Positions 63,938 through 64,000 of a stretch of DNA of 64,000 nucleotides are shown here, one piece after another. A model generated the notes under the pieces. It was not told where the DNA came from, searched no databases, and saw nothing but the letters and a program-made list of their open reading frames with translations. The stretch is from JBDHWG01 sp046328505 (lineage in GTDB: Bacteria > Chloroflexota > Anaerolineae > Epilineales > JAHCIE01): the NCBI GenBank assembly GCA_046328505.1, contig JAXLWL010000002.1, positions 1,674,001 to 1,738,000 of the forward strand, given 5' to 3'. Numbering within the stretch: the stretch's first letter is position 1; each line of letters begins with the position of its first letter. The position numbers were made by a program, and so were the translations under genes.

Positions 63938-64000
63938 CCACGTCTCCTCTGCGAGAACCGGGGGGACTCCATTGGAGAACACCGAGTTTCTGGGTACTAT

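Noticed and set aside
1..64000. tRNA, rRNA or riboswitch genes
   Set aside because: None of the characteristic conserved stretches was found in the intergenic gaps on reading; short structured RNAs could still be missed without a covariance search.

Overview
The window is high-GC bacterial DNA with densely packed genes and a mix that fits a Chloroflexota-type bacterium (Anaerolineae-like is my best guess; this is inference, because there is no rRNA or other phylogenetic marker). Pointers are the zwf-opcA pair, DUF1800/DUF1501 proteins with Tat signals beside tatA/tatC, a CdaA-CdaR pair, a cohesin/dockerin-like secreted protein, giant TPR proteins, PbpC next to an alpha-2-macroglobulin, and ECF sigma/anti-sigma pairs. 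I see no tRNA, rRNA, CRISPR array or intact insertion sequence.

Layout. (1) 1-11 kb, minus strand: a surface-glycan block with two GT39-type membrane glycosyltransferases (the first cut by the window edge and carrying an AF2212-like N-terminal module), a methyltransferase, a GT4 glycosyltransferase and an NAD-dependent epimerase. A second unit encodes a GT87-like membrane glycosyltransferase, a membrane-anchored TPR protein, a PA14 protein and an AglD/MprF-type membrane protein. (2) 11-18.5 kb: two ECF sigma/anti-sigma pairs flank polX and a large bactofilin-like, Ala/Glu-rich membrane protein. The first sigma gene has a classic ECF promoter upstream of itself. (3) 18.7-27.1 kb, plus: pbpC and alpha-2-macroglobulin. 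(4) 27.1-32.7 kb, plus: a palindromic mosaic repeat, Tat-signal DUF1800 and DUF1501 proteins behind an 11-bp-periodic promoter array, tatA, tatC and a deoxynucleoside kinase. (5) 32.7-35.3 kb, minus: opcA and zwf. (6) 35.5-40 kb, plus: an IS630-type HTH fused to an Hsp20 domain, lepB, deoC, a DUF4236-TPR protein and an MBL hydrolase.

(7) 40.3-56.1 kb, plus, is the most unusual part. rpoN (sigma-54), a sensor histidine kinase and an NtrC-type activator with an intact GAFTGA loop end at a strong terminator. A good -24/-12 sigma-54 promoter (45907-45922) follows. Downstream, with no obvious terminator, lie a 104-aa two-TM protein, a 2052-aa P-loop/TPR giant, a C25/caspase-like (clan CD) cysteine peptidase, mraZ, ftsZ and an 83-aa unknown protein, up to a strong hairpin at 56036-56096. 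I read this as a sigma-54-controlled unit in which an NTPase-TPR/protease pair is coupled to cell division genes. The regulatory link is inferred from sequence and order.

(8) 56.1-61.5 kb, minus: cdaA-cdaR (c-di-AMP synthesis; CdaA has RHL instead of RHR) and a proA-FAH family-argF operon. (9) 61.6-63.9 kb, minus: a secreted cohesin/dockerin-like protein. The 11-bp-periodic promoter architecture seen at 27.6 kb recurs at 55.94 kb, ahead of a possible ~90-nt small RNA.
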